From VRUE01 sp036379955 (GTDB lineage: Bacteria > Actinomycetota > Thermoleophilia > Solirubrobacterales > 70-9): DNA of 64,000 nucleotides. Below, one piece after another: positions 24,455-33,304 of this stretch (its first letter is position 1; every line of letters starts with the position of its first letter). The notes below the pieces were generated by a model. The model made no database searches. It had not been told where the DNA came from and saw only the letters and a list, made by a program, of their open reading frames with translations. A program made the translations under genes and the position numbers. The stretch is from positions 1-64,000 of the forward strand of contig DASVFR010000048.1 in NCBI GenBank assembly GCA_036379955.1, read 5' to 3'.

Positions 24455-25336
24455 TCAGGTTGCAGGCGCGGCGCTCGCCACCCGCGCGGGCAGCTCGTAC
24501 TCGGCCAGCTCCATGGCCAGGTCGATGCCGTCGACGTCGCCGCCGAGCTCGACCCAGCGCTCGCGCGCGCGACGGCCAAGCGCGTCGAGCTGCGCGTCGG
24601 TGTGCATCGGGTCGTGATGAAAGAGGAGGGTGCGACCGGCGCCGGCACGGCGGGCAAAGGAGATCGCATGGGAGACGGAGGAATGGCCCCAGCCGAGGTG
24701 GTCGGGGTACTCGGCGTCTTCGTACTGCCCGTCGTGGATCAGCAGCGATGCGTCGCGCGCCAGGCCCAGGCCGGAGATCCAGTCCTCCTCGAGCTCGTCG
24801 AGGTCGGCGCCAAGGGCCGGCTCGTGGTCGGGGATGTAGGCCAGCGAGGAGTCGCCGTCGTCGATCCGGTAGCCCAGCGTCGGGCCGCGGTGGGCGACCG
24901 AGGCGGCGCGGATCCGCGCCGGGCCGATCATCCACTCGGCCTCGGGGCAGTGGTGGAAGGAGACGTCGCAAGGCAGCTCGCGTACCTCGACCGGCGAGAG
25001 TGGTGCCGAGATGTAGCGGGCGATGCGGTCGCGCAGCGAGGCCTCCGGGGAGGCCGGGCCCCAGATCACGATCTCGGTTTGGGCGCGGAAGGCGGGGGCG
25101 AAGAAGACCAGCCCCTGGATGTGGTCGAGGTGCAGATGGGTGAGGAGGATGTGCAGGCGGGCCGGTTCGGCGGCGAGGCCGAGGCCGAGGCTGCGGATGC
25201 CGGTGCCGGCGTCGAGCGCCAGCATCGAGCCGTCGGAGAGGGTTACGCCGACGCACGAGGTGTTGCCGCCGTAACGGATCGTCTCCGGGCCGGGAGAGGG
25301 GATCGAACCCCGGGTGCCCCAGAGCTTCACCTTCAT
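24455..25336 (-). CDS. MBL-fold metallohydrolase
   Basis: A 293-residue metallo-beta-lactamase-fold protein with the HxHxDH motif (LLTHLHLDHIQG, near residues 84-95), AYIPDHEP and a final LLFHHDP His. The opening WGTRGSIPSPGPETIRYGGN resembles the phosphodiesterase/cAMP-PDE-like and PqqB/RNase Z-like branches. Substrate unknown. The ATG lies 1 nt after the PAS-protein stop, so the two are a likely operon. Confidence 0.83.
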   Translation of the reverse strand: MKVKLWGTRGSIPSPGPETIRYGGNTSCVGVTLSDGSMLALDAGTGIRSLGLGLAAEPARLHILLTHLHLDHIQGLVFFAPAFRAQTEIVIWGPASPEASLRDRIARYISAPLSPVEVRELPCDVSFHHCPEAEWMIGPARIRAASVAHRGPTLGYRIDDGDSSLAYIPDHEPALGADLDELEEDWISGLGLARDASLLIHDGQYEDAEYPDHLGWGHSSVSHAISFARRAGAGRTLLFHHDPMHTDAQLDALGRRARERWVELGGDVDGIDLAMELAEYELPARVASAAPAT

Positions 25337-25337
25337 C

Positions 25338-25754
25338 TCAGTGCCCCGCTCCGTTGCGCGCCGCGGCGGGCCAGAAGACCGCGATCGCGCCTCGCGAGCC
25401 GTGCGCGGTGAGGATCGGGAAGGCCGAGGCCTCGACCCGCTGGCGCACGCCGTCGACGGAGCTGATCTCGAAGTTGGCGTGCGCCGGGCGGCCGTTGCGC
25501 ACGGCGATCACCAGGGGCAGCTCGTCGTAGGGGATCGGCTCGCCGCCGTCGTCGAAGGGGCCGAAGAGCGAGCCCCACTCGTCGGGCCCCACCGTGCCCA
25601 GCTCCTCGAAGCGCTTGCCCAGCAGCGTGCCCGCCGCCTCGTTGTAGAAGACGAGAACGCCGCCCTCGTCGACCAGGAAGGCGGGGGTCGAGAGCGCCGA
25701 CATCAGGTTGCGGGCGAGGATCAGCTCGAGGGGCTTCTGCGTCACGGACGACAC
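25338..25754 (-). CDS. Single PAS-domain protein
   Basis: A 138-residue protein that is almost only a PAS domain: PAFLVDEGGVLVFYNEAAGTLLG at the start and SAFPILTAHGSRGAIAVFWP at the end. There is no output domain, so it would act through a partner or as a small-molecule sensor. It is followed directly by the MBL hydrolase, a plausible partner. Confidence 0.78.
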   Translation of the reverse strand: MSSVTQKPLELILARNLMSALSTPAFLVDEGGVLVFYNEAAGTLLGKRFEELGTVGPDEWGSLFGPFDDGGEPIPYDELPLVIAVRNGRPAHANFEISSVDGVRQRVEASAFPILTAHGSRGAIAVFWPAAARNGAGH

Positions 25755-25863
25755 TTTAGATAGTTGGAATCGGCACAGCTAAGGGCCGCTGCCACCAGCA
25801 GCGCGCAAAAACGAGACGGTTACCTTCGACCGTCGCGGCTTCCAACTACGTGACGTTGGTCAC

Positions 25864-25879
25864 GCGGGCAAATGCCCGC
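25864..25879 (-). terminator. Hairpin downstream of the DUF5679-like gene
   Basis: GCGGGCA-AA-TGCCCGC, 7-bp perfect stem, 11 nt after the minus-strand stop. There is no clear U-run, so termination is only suggested. A second inverted repeat (CGTGAC-GTTG-GTCACG) lies just beyond it. Confidence 0.35.
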
Positions 25880-25889
25880 CGAGGTGTCG

Positions 25890-26036
25890 CTACTCGAGTT
25901 TGCCGATCTTGAAGATTTTGGTCCCGCAATCCGGGCAGACGCCCTGGATGGCGGGGCGACCGTTCTTCATGGTCACCTGCTTGGCGTCTTTGATCTCGAC
26001 CTTCTTGCGCTCCTTGACGCAGTAACCCTCGGGCAT
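25890..26036 (-). CDS. Small zinc-ribbon-like protein (DUF5679-like)
   Basis: A 48-residue ORF read from ATG 26036. It starts MPEGYCVKERKKVEIKDAKQ, has TMKNGRPAIQGVCPDCGTKI in the middle and ends FKIGKLE. The single N-terminal Cys plus CPDCG suggests a compact metal-binding or rubredoxin-like fold, and the composition matches the DUF5679 family of very small actinobacterial proteins. An AGGAGG-like ribosome site (GAAAGGAGGGCC on the coding strand) precedes the ATG. Function unknown. Confidence 0.75.
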   Translation of the reverse strand: MPEGYCVKERKKVEIKDAKQVTMKNGRPAIQGVCPDCGTKIFKIGKLE

Positions 26037-26184
26037 CGGGGGCCCTCCTTTCGCTGCCTCTTCGGCAGTGCTCGCGGTGCTCGCGAGGTCGAATTGGGGC
26101 GAATGTAACGTAGAAAGGGGACGGTCCGCGCGGCTTTCGTGCGAAATGGCACGAACGACGTAACCCGGGCAGCGCGTCGGGGCC

Positions 26185-26601
26185 CTACTGCGCCTGTCCT
26201 TTCAGCGATTCGAGCAGCGCTTTCGGGGAGTCGTTCGGGGTTTGCGCGCCGCCGGTATCGCCGTTCGGTGTCGCTTCCTTCTTTGGCGCTGCTTCCTTCG
26301 TCCCCTTTTCCTTTGCGCTGCCGCTGCTCAGGGCTTCGACTTCCGACTTCAGCTGGGTGACTTCGGCTTCGAGCTGGATCAGGTTGGCCGCGCCGCCGCC
26401 CGCGATCTGCGCCGCGAGTTCGTCTCTCGCCGTCTGCAGGTCGCTTTCGCTGACCGCCGTGTTGCGCGCGTCGATCGCCAGATAGATCGCCGCCCCGGCG
26501 CCGCCGACGGCGATCGCGACGAGGACGAGGAAGACGCGGGTGCGCATGGTGAGCTTGCGCTCGACCAGTCCGATCCATGCCCGCAGCCCGTCCAGCTCCA
26601 T
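26185..26601 (-). CDS. Single-TM coiled-coil protein
   Basis: A 138-residue protein with one membrane segment (about residues 22-42, VFLVLVAIAVGGAGAAIYLA), then a predicted coiled coil (about 50-95) and a Lys/Glu/Ser/Pro-rich tail. No family is recognised. It is divergent from the thiolase gene with a 70-bp gap. Confidence 0.6.
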   Translation of the reverse strand: MELDGLRAWIGLVERKLTMRTRVFLVLVAIAVGGAGAAIYLAIDARNTAVSESDLQTARDELAAQIAGGGAANLIQLEAEVTQLKSEVEALSSGSAKEKGTKEAAPKKEATPNGDTGGAQTPNDSPKALLESLKGQAQ

Positions 26602-26671
26602 CGCCTAGAACTTAATCGACTACCCTGCGGCCCGCACTTCCCGACCCCCGTTCGCAAGGAGAGAACCCGAG

Positions 26672-27829
26672 ATGCCCGAGGCAGTAATCGTCGACACCGT
26701 CCGCACCCCGATCGGCCGCGCCTTCAAGGGCTCGCTGGCCCAGCTTCGCCCCGATGAGACGACCGCCTACGTCGTCGACCAGCTGCTCGAGCGCAACCCC
26801 CAGGTCGACCCGGCCGACGTCGAAGACCTCTTCTGCGGCTGCGGCATGCCGCAGGGGCTGCAGGCGTTCAACATCGGCCGCATCGTCTCGCTGCTCTCCG
26901 AGAAGCTGCCGCAGGAGGTCAACGGGGTCACCGTCTCGCGCTACTGCTCCTCCAGCCTCGACGCGATCCGCCACGCCGGCAACGCGATCAAGGCCGGCGA
27001 GGGCGACGCTTACATCGCCGCTGGGGTCGAGTGGGTGAGCCGCTTCAACGAGCGCACCGAGCCGGCCGGGGCCGACGATCGCAACCCGAACCTGATCGGC
27101 GAGAACGGCCAGCCCAACGCCTACATCGACATGGGCGTGACCGCCGTCAACGTCGCCGAGCGCTATGAGGTCAGCCGCGCCGACATGGACAAGTTCGCCC
27201 AGCGCTCCCAGGAACTGGCGGTCAAGTCGCAGGAGGACGGCTTCTTCGACCGCGAAATCGTCCCGGTCACCCTGCCCGACGGCACCGTGGTGAGCAAGGA
27301 CGACGGCCCGCGTGCCTCCTCGACCCTGGAGAAGCTCTCCGAACTGCCCGAGGCCTTCGGCGGCGGCGGGGTCACCGCCGGCAACTCCTGCCCGCTCAAC
27401 GACGGCGCCGCCGCGGTGCTGCTGATGAGCGACACCAAGGCCAAGGAGCTCGGCCTCACCCCGCGCGCCCGCATCGTCACCGCCGCCACCTGGGGCAACG
27501 AGCCCGAGTACATGGGCGTCGCCCCTATCGGCGCGATCAAGAAGGTGCTCGACCGCGGCGGGATGACGATCGACGACGTCGACACGGTCGAGCTCAACGA
27601 GGCCTTCGCCGCCCAGGTGATCCCGATCATGGACGAGTGCGACATCCCGCTCGAGAAGCTCAACACCCACGGCGGCGCGATCGCCCTCGGCCACCCCTTC
27701 GGCATGACCGGCGCCCGCATCATGGGCACCCTGCTCAACGTGATGGAGACCGACGACCACCAGGTCGGCATCGAGACCATGTGCGTCGCCGGCGGTCAGG
27801 GCAAGGCCATGCTCGTCGAACGCGTCTGA
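26672..27829 (+). CDS. Acetyl-CoA acyltransferase (thiolase)
   Basis: A 385-residue thiolase that interconverts acyl-CoA plus acetyl-CoA and 3-ketoacyl-CoA. The nucleophilic Cys is in TVSRYCSSSLDAIR (near residue 93); HGGAIALGHPFGMTGAR carries the His, and CVAGGQGKAML holds the second Cys. AAGGAGAG precedes the ATG. Its neighbour crotonase supports a role in fatty-acid or ketone degradation. Confidence 0.93.
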   Translation: MPEAVIVDTVRTPIGRAFKGSLAQLRPDETTAYVVDQLLERNPQVDPADVEDLFCGCGMPQGLQAFNIGRIVSLLSEKLPQEVNGVTVSRYCSSSLDAIRHAGNAIKAGEGDAYIAAGVEWVSRFNERTEPAGADDRNPNLIGENGQPNAYIDMGVTAVNVAERYEVSRADMDKFAQRSQELAVKSQEDGFFDREIVPVTLPDGTVVSKDDGPRASSTLEKLSELPEAFGGGGVTAGNSCPLNDGAAAVLLMSDTKAKELGLTPRARIVTAATWGNEPEYMGVAPIGAIKKVLDRGGMTIDDVDTVELNEAFAAQVIPIMDECDIPLEKLNTHGGAIALGHPFGMTGARIMGTLLNVMETDDHQVGIETMCVAGGQGKAMLVERV

Positions 27830-27858
27830 GCTACCTGTAGCGCAAGCGGACAGCGAGG

Positions 27859-27907
27859 GCCGACGGGCCGATTTGCGCTGACATAACGCGCTTTTCGGCC
27901 CGTCGGC
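27859..27907. repeat. Palindromic element, family D, copy 2
   Basis: Perfect 13-bp arms GCCGACGGGCCGA (27859-27871) and TCGGCCCGTCGGC (27895-27907), loop 23 nt containing a small GCGC/GCGC stem. It lies between thiolase and crotonase genes. It pairs with copy 1 at 14030. Confidence 0.75.
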
Positions 27908-27921
27908 GGTAGTTTGCGGGC

Positions 27922-28827
27922 GTGGAGACGATTGCTTACGAGGTCGACGGCCGGGTCGCGCGGATAACGCTCGATCGGCCCGAACGGGGGAACGGGATCA
28001 CGCCGCGGATGCCGGTCGAGATCGCGGAGTGCGTCGAGCGGGCGAATCTCGACCCCGCCGTTCACGTCATCGCCCTCGCCGGCAACGGCTCGGGCTTCTG
28101 CGGTGGCTACGACCTGGTCGCTTCGGCCGAGGGCGAGATGAGCGAGCTGGGCGGGGCCGAGGTGCCGGCCGGGTCGCCGCTCGACCCGGCGACGATCGCC
28201 GCCAACCACGCGCCCGAGTCCAACTGGGACCCGGTCACCGACTTCCAGTTCATGTGGCGCAACGTGCGCGGCTTCATGAGCCTCTTCCATTCCGAGAAGC
28301 CGGTGCTCTGCAAGGTGCACGGCTACTGCGTCGCCGGCGGCACCGACATGGCGCTCTGCTCGGACCTGCTGACGATCGCCGAGGACGCCAAGATCGGCTA
28401 CCCGCCGGCCCGCGCCTGGGGCTCGCCGACGACGGCTCTCTGGGCCGCTCGCGTCGGCCCGATGCGGGCCAAGCGCCTGCTCTTTACTGGCGACTCGCTG
28501 ACCGGCGCCCAGGCGGCCGAGTGGGGGCTGGCGACCGAGGCGGTCCCGGCCGCAGAGCTCGACGAGCGCTTCGAGGCGCTGGCCCAGCGCGTCGCCCAAC
28601 TCCCGGTCAACCAGCTGGTGATGATGAAGCTGCTGGTCAATCAGGGCCTCTACGCCCAGGGCCTGCACCAGACCCAGCTGCTCGGCACCTTCTTCGACGG
28701 CGTCGCCCGTCACACCGAGGAGGGCCACGGCTTCGTTCGCCGCGCCGGGGAAGCCGGCTTCAAGGAGGCGGTGAAAGAGCGTGACGAGCCCTTCGGCGAC
28801 TACGGGATGGAGGGCTTCGGCCTGTGA
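27922..28827 (+). CDS. Enoyl-CoA hydratase/isomerase (crotonase) family protein
   Basis: A 301-residue crotonase-fold protein. It starts YEVDGRVARITLDRPERGNG and has the oxyanion-hole region ALAGNGSGFCGGYDL. The second oxyanion element is KVHGYCVAGGTDMALCSDLL. A roughly 40-residue insertion follows the first block. One active-site acidic residue is not obvious, so hydratase versus isomerase cannot be called. It starts at GTG 27922. Confidence 0.87.
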   Translation: METIAYEVDGRVARITLDRPERGNGITPRMPVEIAECVERANLDPAVHVIALAGNGSGFCGGYDLVASAEGEMSELGGAEVPAGSPLDPATIAANHAPESNWDPVTDFQFMWRNVRGFMSLFHSEKPVLCKVHGYCVAGGTDMALCSDLLTIAEDAKIGYPPARAWGSPTTALWAARVGPMRAKRLLFTGDSLTGAQAAEWGLATEAVPAAELDERFEALAQRVAQLPVNQLVMMKLLVNQGLYAQGLHQTQLLGTFFDGVARHTEEGHGFVRRAGEAGFKEAVKERDEPFGDYGMEGFGL

Positions 28828-28883
28828 ACGCGCCAATCGTCGCGGTGATCGCCGGGTGTTCGAGTCCGTGGCGATTGGCGCGT
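28828..28883. repeat. Inverted repeat between crotonase and monooxygenase genes
   Basis: Perfect 12-bp arms ACGCGCCAATCG (28828-28839) and CGATTGGCGCGT (28872-28883) separated by 32 nt. No second copy was noticed in the window. The absence of a T-run makes it more like the palindromic repeats here than a terminator. Confidence 0.55.
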
Positions 28884-28900
28884 GAACGTAAGGTGGTTCT

Positions 28901-30355
28901 ATGAGCGCGGGGCGCCCGTCCGTCGCGATCGTCGGCGGCGGCTTCGGCGGGGTCGGTGCCGCCACGATGCTGAAGCGCGAGGGCTACGAGGACGTCACCG
29001 TCTTCGAGAAGGGCGAGCGGATCGGCGGCGTCTGGCAGGCCAACACCTATCCCGGCGCCGCCTGCGACATCCCCTCGCACCTCTACGAGTTCTCCTTCGC
29101 GCCCAACAGCTGGTCGCGGCGCTTCTCGCCGGGACCCGAGATCCGCGCCTACATCGAAGGCGTCGCCCGGCGCTTCGGCGTGCTCGACCGGGTTCGCACC
29201 GGCACCGAGGTCAAGTCCGCCAGCTGGCACGAGGAGCGCGGCCGCTGGCTGCTGGAGACGAGCGCCGGCCCGCACGAGGCGGACGTTCTGATCACCGCCT
29301 GCGGCCAGCTCTCGGCGCCGAAGGTGCCGGCGATCCCAGGCCTGGAGGAGTTCGAGGGCCCCGCCTTCCACACCGCCGAGTGGCGCCACGACGTCGACCT
29401 CGCCGGCAAGCGCGTCGCCGTGGTCGGCACCGGCTGCAGCGCGATCCAGGTGGCACCCGCGATCCTGCCCGAAGTCGCCCAGCTCGACGTCTACCAGCGC
29501 TCCCCTGGCTGGACCACGCCGAAGAACGACCGCGAGTACTCGCGGTTCGAGCGGGCGCTGTTCAGGCGCTTCCCCCTGCTGCACCGCCTCGATCGCCTCT
29601 CCGCCTACGTCTTCCACGACGTCGCTGCCCTGGCGCTGACCAGGCATCGCTGGCTGCTGCCGCTCTTCCGCGCGATGGCCATGCGCCAGATCGAGTCGGC
29701 GATCTCCGACCCCGAGCTGCGCCGCAAGGTGATCCCGACCGACGAGGTCGGCTGCAAGCGGATCATGCTCACCGACGACTGGTATCCGACCCTGGCCAAG
29801 CCCAACGTCGAGCTGATCGACACCGGCGTCGCGGCGGTGACGCCGAGCGGCGTCCGCGACGGCGCCGGCGTCGAGCGCCCGGCCGACGCGATCGTCCTCG
29901 CCACCGGCTTCGCCAGCCATGACTTCGTCGCGCCGATGGAGGTCGCCGGCGCCGGCGGTCGCACCCTGGCCGGGGAGTGGGCCGAGGTCGCGCGCGCCTA
30001 TCTCGGGGTGACCGTGCCCGGCTTCCCCAACATGTTCCTGCTCTACGGGCCGAACACCAATGGCGGCAGCGGCTCGGTCGTCAACACGATCGAGTGCGGC
30101 GTCGGCCACGTCCTCGCCGCCCTGCGCGAGATGGAGCGCGAGCGGGCGAGCCGGATCGAGGTCCGCCCTGAGGCCGCCGAGGACTTCGACCGCGAGCTGC
30201 GCGCCGCCCTCGCCGGCACGGTCTGGCAGAGCGGCTGCAGCAACTGGTACGTCGACGAGAACGGCAACGACTCCAGCAACTGGCCCTGGACCTGGAGCGC
30301 CTACCGGCGCCGAACGCGTGAGCTGGTGCCGGGCGCATACGCTTTCGCTCCATGA
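28901..30355 (+). CDS. Flavin-containing (Baeyer-Villiger-type) monooxygenase
   Basis: A 484-residue flavoprotein. The FAD motif is VAIVGGGFGGVGAATML, and the NADP motif VAVVGTGCSAIQVAPAI lies near residue 168. Between them is GVWQANTYPGAACDIPSHLY, typical of the group I monooxygenases that insert oxygen into ketones. The BVMO fingerprint FxGxxxHxxxW appears as FEGPAFHTAEWRHD. The substrate is unknown. The stop overlaps the thioesterase start (ATGA). Confidence 0.9.
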   Translation: MSAGRPSVAIVGGGFGGVGAATMLKREGYEDVTVFEKGERIGGVWQANTYPGAACDIPSHLYEFSFAPNSWSRRFSPGPEIRAYIEGVARRFGVLDRVRTGTEVKSASWHEERGRWLLETSAGPHEADVLITACGQLSAPKVPAIPGLEEFEGPAFHTAEWRHDVDLAGKRVAVVGTGCSAIQVAPAILPEVAQLDVYQRSPGWTTPKNDREYSRFERALFRRFPLLHRLDRLSAYVFHDVAALALTRHRWLLPLFRAMAMRQIESAISDPELRRKVIPTDEVGCKRIMLTDDWYPTLAKPNVELIDTGVAAVTPSGVRDGAGVERPADAIVLATGFASHDFVAPMEVAGAGGRTLAGEWAEVARAYLGVTVPGFPNMFLLYGPNTNGGSGSVVNTIECGVGHVLAALREMERERASRIEVRPEAAEDFDRELRAALAGTVWQSGCSNWYVDENGNDSSNWPWTWSAYRRRTRELVPGAYAFAP

Positions 30356-30810
30356 GCACCGAGCAGACGCCGGCCGCCGAGGACCGCTCGGTGATCGAAC
30401 CCGAGCACGTGCGCGGCTTCCTGCCCGGCAGCTTCCCCGGCGACCTCGGGATCGAGCCGATCGAGATCGAGGACTCCTTCGCCAGCGGCCGGATCGTCGT
30501 CGATCGCCGCCACCTGCATCCGGGCGGCTATGTGCACGGCGGCGTCTGGACCGCGCTCGGCGACACGGTCGCCGCCTGGGCGACCTTCCGCAACATCCCG
30601 CCCGGCCACAACTTCACCACGATCGAGCTCAAGCTCAACGTCTTCGCCGCCGGCCTGCTCGACGACGAGATCGTCGCCACCGCCGTCCCGCTTCACGTCG
30701 GTAAGAGCACGGTGGTGATCGAGGTCAAGGTTGAGCGGCGCAGGGAAGGGGCCGAGCCTAGGCTCGCTGCCAACCTGATCGTCTCCCAGTTCGTTCTGCC
30801 GCCGCGGTAG
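30352..30810 (+). CDS. PaaI-family hotdog-fold thioesterase
   Basis: A 152-residue hotdog-fold protein. HPGGYVHGGVWTALGDTVAAW holds the helix with the catalytic Asp region, and HNFTTIELKLNVF the following strand, as in PaaI/YdiI acyl-CoA thioesterases. It is coupled to the monooxygenase by a 4-nt overlap, consistent with releasing acids from CoA in the same pathway. Confidence 0.87.
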   Translation: MSTEQTPAAEDRSVIEPEHVRGFLPGSFPGDLGIEPIEIEDSFASGRIVVDRRHLHPGGYVHGGVWTALGDTVAAWATFRNIPPGHNFTTIELKLNVFAAGLLDDEIVATAVPLHVGKSTVVIEVKVERRREGAEPRLAANLIVSQFVLPPR

Positions 30811-30821
30811 GCGGACCCCGG

Positions 30822-30896
30822 ACCTGAGGCCGTCGGGGTCCCTCCCCAGGCCGCTTCGCGGGAGTTCCTGGGGAGGGACCCCCGACGGCCTCAGGT
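30822..30896. repeat. Long palindromic element, family C, copy 1
   Basis: Arms of 29 and 30 nt (30822-30850 and 30867-30896) pair completely apart from one bulged G. The 16-nt loop is CCGCTTCGCGGGAGTT. The loop and the flanking AGG/CCT recur in copy 2 at 37333, while the arms differ. It separates convergent genes, and its right arm contains the ATPase stop codon. Confidence 0.8.
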
Positions 30897-33275
30897 TGCG
30901 GTCGGCGCTTCTAGGGCTTCTATCTGTGGGAGGCGCCAGAGGACGCTGGCGATCGTCAGGCCGGCAGCCGCCGAGAGCAGAGATAGGAACCATTGCCCTG
31001 AGCTGAGCAGGTCCATCTCGAAGAAGTCGCGCAGGGGGGGGATCGCGAGGATGCCCGCGTAGAGACCGCCGAGGGCGACGACCATGCCGAGCATGTAGCT
31101 CTGGATCGCGATGTGCTCGCGGCCGGGGCCTCGCTCGAGGAGGAGCACGAAGCTCAGACCCAGAACGATCAGGGTGGTGGTCGCGGCCGTGCGGCCGGCC
31201 TCGAGGCTGCCGCCGAAGACGGTGTCGACGAGGAAGAAGGAGAGGATCGAGCCGAGCGCGGTCGCCAGCCCGGCGGGCACGGCGAAGGCGGCGAGGGCGC
31301 GCAGCAGCCGGCCCCGGTAGAGCGGGCCGTCAGAGGGCGCCAGCGCCAGCACGAAGGACGGGATGCCGATCGTCAGCATCGCCGCCAGGGTCAGGTGGCG
31401 GGGCAGGAAGGGGAAGGCGAAACCGGGCACGGCGACGAGCAGGATCAGCGCCGCCGCGTAGACCGTCTTGGTCAGGTAGAGCCGCCCGAGTCGGTGGATG
31501 TTGCGGGCGATGCGGCGGCCCTCGCCGACCGCCTCCGGCAGCCGCGCGAACTCGTCCTCGAGCAGGACGACGTCGGCGACCCCCTTGGTCACCTGCGCGC
31601 CGGAGCCCATCGCCACCGCCATCCGCGCCTTCTTCAGCGCTGGCACGTCGTTGACCCCGTCGCCGATCATCGCCGCGTAGCGCCCGGAGGCGGCAAGCGC
31701 CGCGACCAGGTCGCGCTTCTGCTCGGGCTTGATCCGGCAGAAGACGGTGTTGCGCTGGGCGGCCTCGGCCAGCATCTCGGGGTCCTCGGGAAGCTCGGAG
31801 CCCTCGATCACGCCGGCCTCGGCGGGCACCCCGACGGCCGCGGCGACCGCGGTCACGGTCGCCCGCGCGTCGCCGGAGATCAGCTTCAGGTCGACTTCCG
31901 CCTCGCGCATCGTCGCCACCGTCGCCGCCGCGTCGGGTCGCAGCGTCTCCTCGAGCACGACGAGCGCGACCGGGACGAGTCGCGGCGCCGAGCCCTCGGA
32001 GGCCTCGGCTGGCAGCGGCTCGCTCGACTCGCCAAAGGCGACGACTCGCCGCCCCGCCGCCGTCTCCTCCGCGAGCTTGCGGGCGAGCCCGGGGGGGAGG
32101 GTCAGCGCCCCGGCGGCTTCGAGCACGTCGGGGGCGCCGAGCACGTAGGTGGTCGAGTCGATCCGCAGGCCGCTCCACTTCCACTCCGAGGAGAAGGGAA
32201 CCTCGCCGCCGACCCGGCCGGCCTCGCCGGGGAAGCGCCCGGCGATCGCTTCCAGGGTGCGGTTGCGGTCGCCGGCGCTGGCGGCGAAGCGGCCGAGCGC
32301 CGCGTGCGCCGCGGCTGGATCGACCCCCTCCGCCACCTCGGCCCCGAGCAGGCGCAGCTCGCCGTCGGTCAGGGTGCCGGTCTTGTCGACGCAGATCGTG
32401 TCGACCGCGGCGAGGCTCTCGGTCGCGCTCATCTGCTGCACCAGCGTTTTGCGGCGCGCCAGGCGCACGGCGGCGACCGCGAAGGTGACGCTCATCAGCA
32501 GCACCAGCCCCTCGGGCACGAGGGTGACTAGGCCTGCCGTCGCGGTCTGCGCCGCCTCTTCGATCCCGGTGTGGCGCAGCTTCAGGGTGAGGATCAGCAG
32601 GATCGCGAGCGGAACCATCGCGTAGACGCAGGCGACGATCACCCGGTTGACCTCCTCCTGCAGCGGCGAGGGCGGGTGGCGGAAGGCGCGCGCCTCGCCG
32701 GCCAGCTTGCCGGCATAGCTCTCCTCGCGCACGGCGTCGACCCGGTAGTAGCCGGAGCCGCTGATGCAGAAGGAGCCGGAGAGCGCCCGCTCGCCGAGGC
32801 CCTTGCGCACGCCGTCGGCCTCGCCGGTCAGCAGCGACTCGTCGAGCGTCATCCCGCGCGTGCGGATCACCTCGCCGTCGGCGACGAGCTGGTCCCCCGG
32901 CTCGACCGCGACCACGTCTCCCGGGACGATCTCCTCGGCGAGCAGGCCGACCACGGCGCCGTCGCGGACGACCCGCGCGTGCGGCGCCACCAGCACCGCC
33001 AGCTCGTCGAGGGTGCGCTTCGCCTTCAGCTCCTGGCGGATGCCGATGTAGGAGTTGATCACCGCGATCACGCCGAAGATCGAGTCGGCGTAGAGCCCGA
33101 GCCCGAGGTCGAGCAGGAAGAAGGCGCCGATGATCGCGTTGAAGAGCGTGAAGACGTTGCCGGCGACGATGCTCGAGGTCGAGCGCGAGGAGGTCTCGGG
33201 CGGTGCGCCCAGCTCGCGCAGCCGCTTCGCCGCCGCCTGACTGGAGAGCCCCTGCTCGATCGCCGCGTACGTCAT
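30891..33275 (-). CDS. P-type cation-translocating ATPase (CtpE-like)
   Basis: A 794-residue P-type ATPase. It contains the actuator TGE (SLLTGEADG), PEGL in helix 4 (TLVPEGLVLLMSV), the phosphorylated Asp in CVDKTGTLTDGE (near residue 293) and the hinge MIGDGVNDVPALKKA. No heavy-metal-binding N-terminus or CPx motif is present. The PEGL form and size match the mycobacterial CtpE group, implicated in Ca2+ uptake. The ion here is inferred from family only. Confidence 0.9.
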   Translation of the reverse strand: MTYAAIEQGLSSQAAAKRLRELGAPPETSSRSTSSIVAGNVFTLFNAIIGAFFLLDLGLGLYADSIFGVIAVINSYIGIRQELKAKRTLDELAVLVAPHARVVRDGAVVGLLAEEIVPGDVVAVEPGDQLVADGEVIRTRGMTLDESLLTGEADGVRKGLGERALSGSFCISGSGYYRVDAVREESYAGKLAGEARAFRHPPSPLQEEVNRVIVACVYAMVPLAILLILTLKLRHTGIEEAAQTATAGLVTLVPEGLVLLMSVTFAVAAVRLARRKTLVQQMSATESLAAVDTICVDKTGTLTDGELRLLGAEVAEGVDPAAAHAALGRFAASAGDRNRTLEAIAGRFPGEAGRVGGEVPFSSEWKWSGLRIDSTTYVLGAPDVLEAAGALTLPPGLARKLAEETAAGRRVVAFGESSEPLPAEASEGSAPRLVPVALVVLEETLRPDAAATVATMREAEVDLKLISGDARATVTAVAAAVGVPAEAGVIEGSELPEDPEMLAEAAQRNTVFCRIKPEQKRDLVAALAASGRYAAMIGDGVNDVPALKKARMAVAMGSGAQVTKGVADVVLLEDEFARLPEAVGEGRRIARNIHRLGRLYLTKTVYAAALILLVAVPGFAFPFLPRHLTLAAMLTIGIPSFVLALAPSDGPLYRGRLLRALAAFAVPAGLATALGSILSFFLVDTVFGGSLEAGRTAATTTLIVLGLSFVLLLERGPGREHIAIQSYMLGMVVALGGLYAGILAIPPLRDFFEMDLLSSGQWFLSLLSAAAGLTIASVLWRLPQIEALEAPTAT

Positions 33276-33304
33276 CGCCAGCTATTCAATAGGGTCCGTC
33301 TCGG

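Noticed and set aside
30822..30896. Family C hairpins as ordinary rho-independent terminators
   Set aside because: Arms are far longer than needed, no U-run follows, and the loop is conserved between two loci; termination may be a side effect only.
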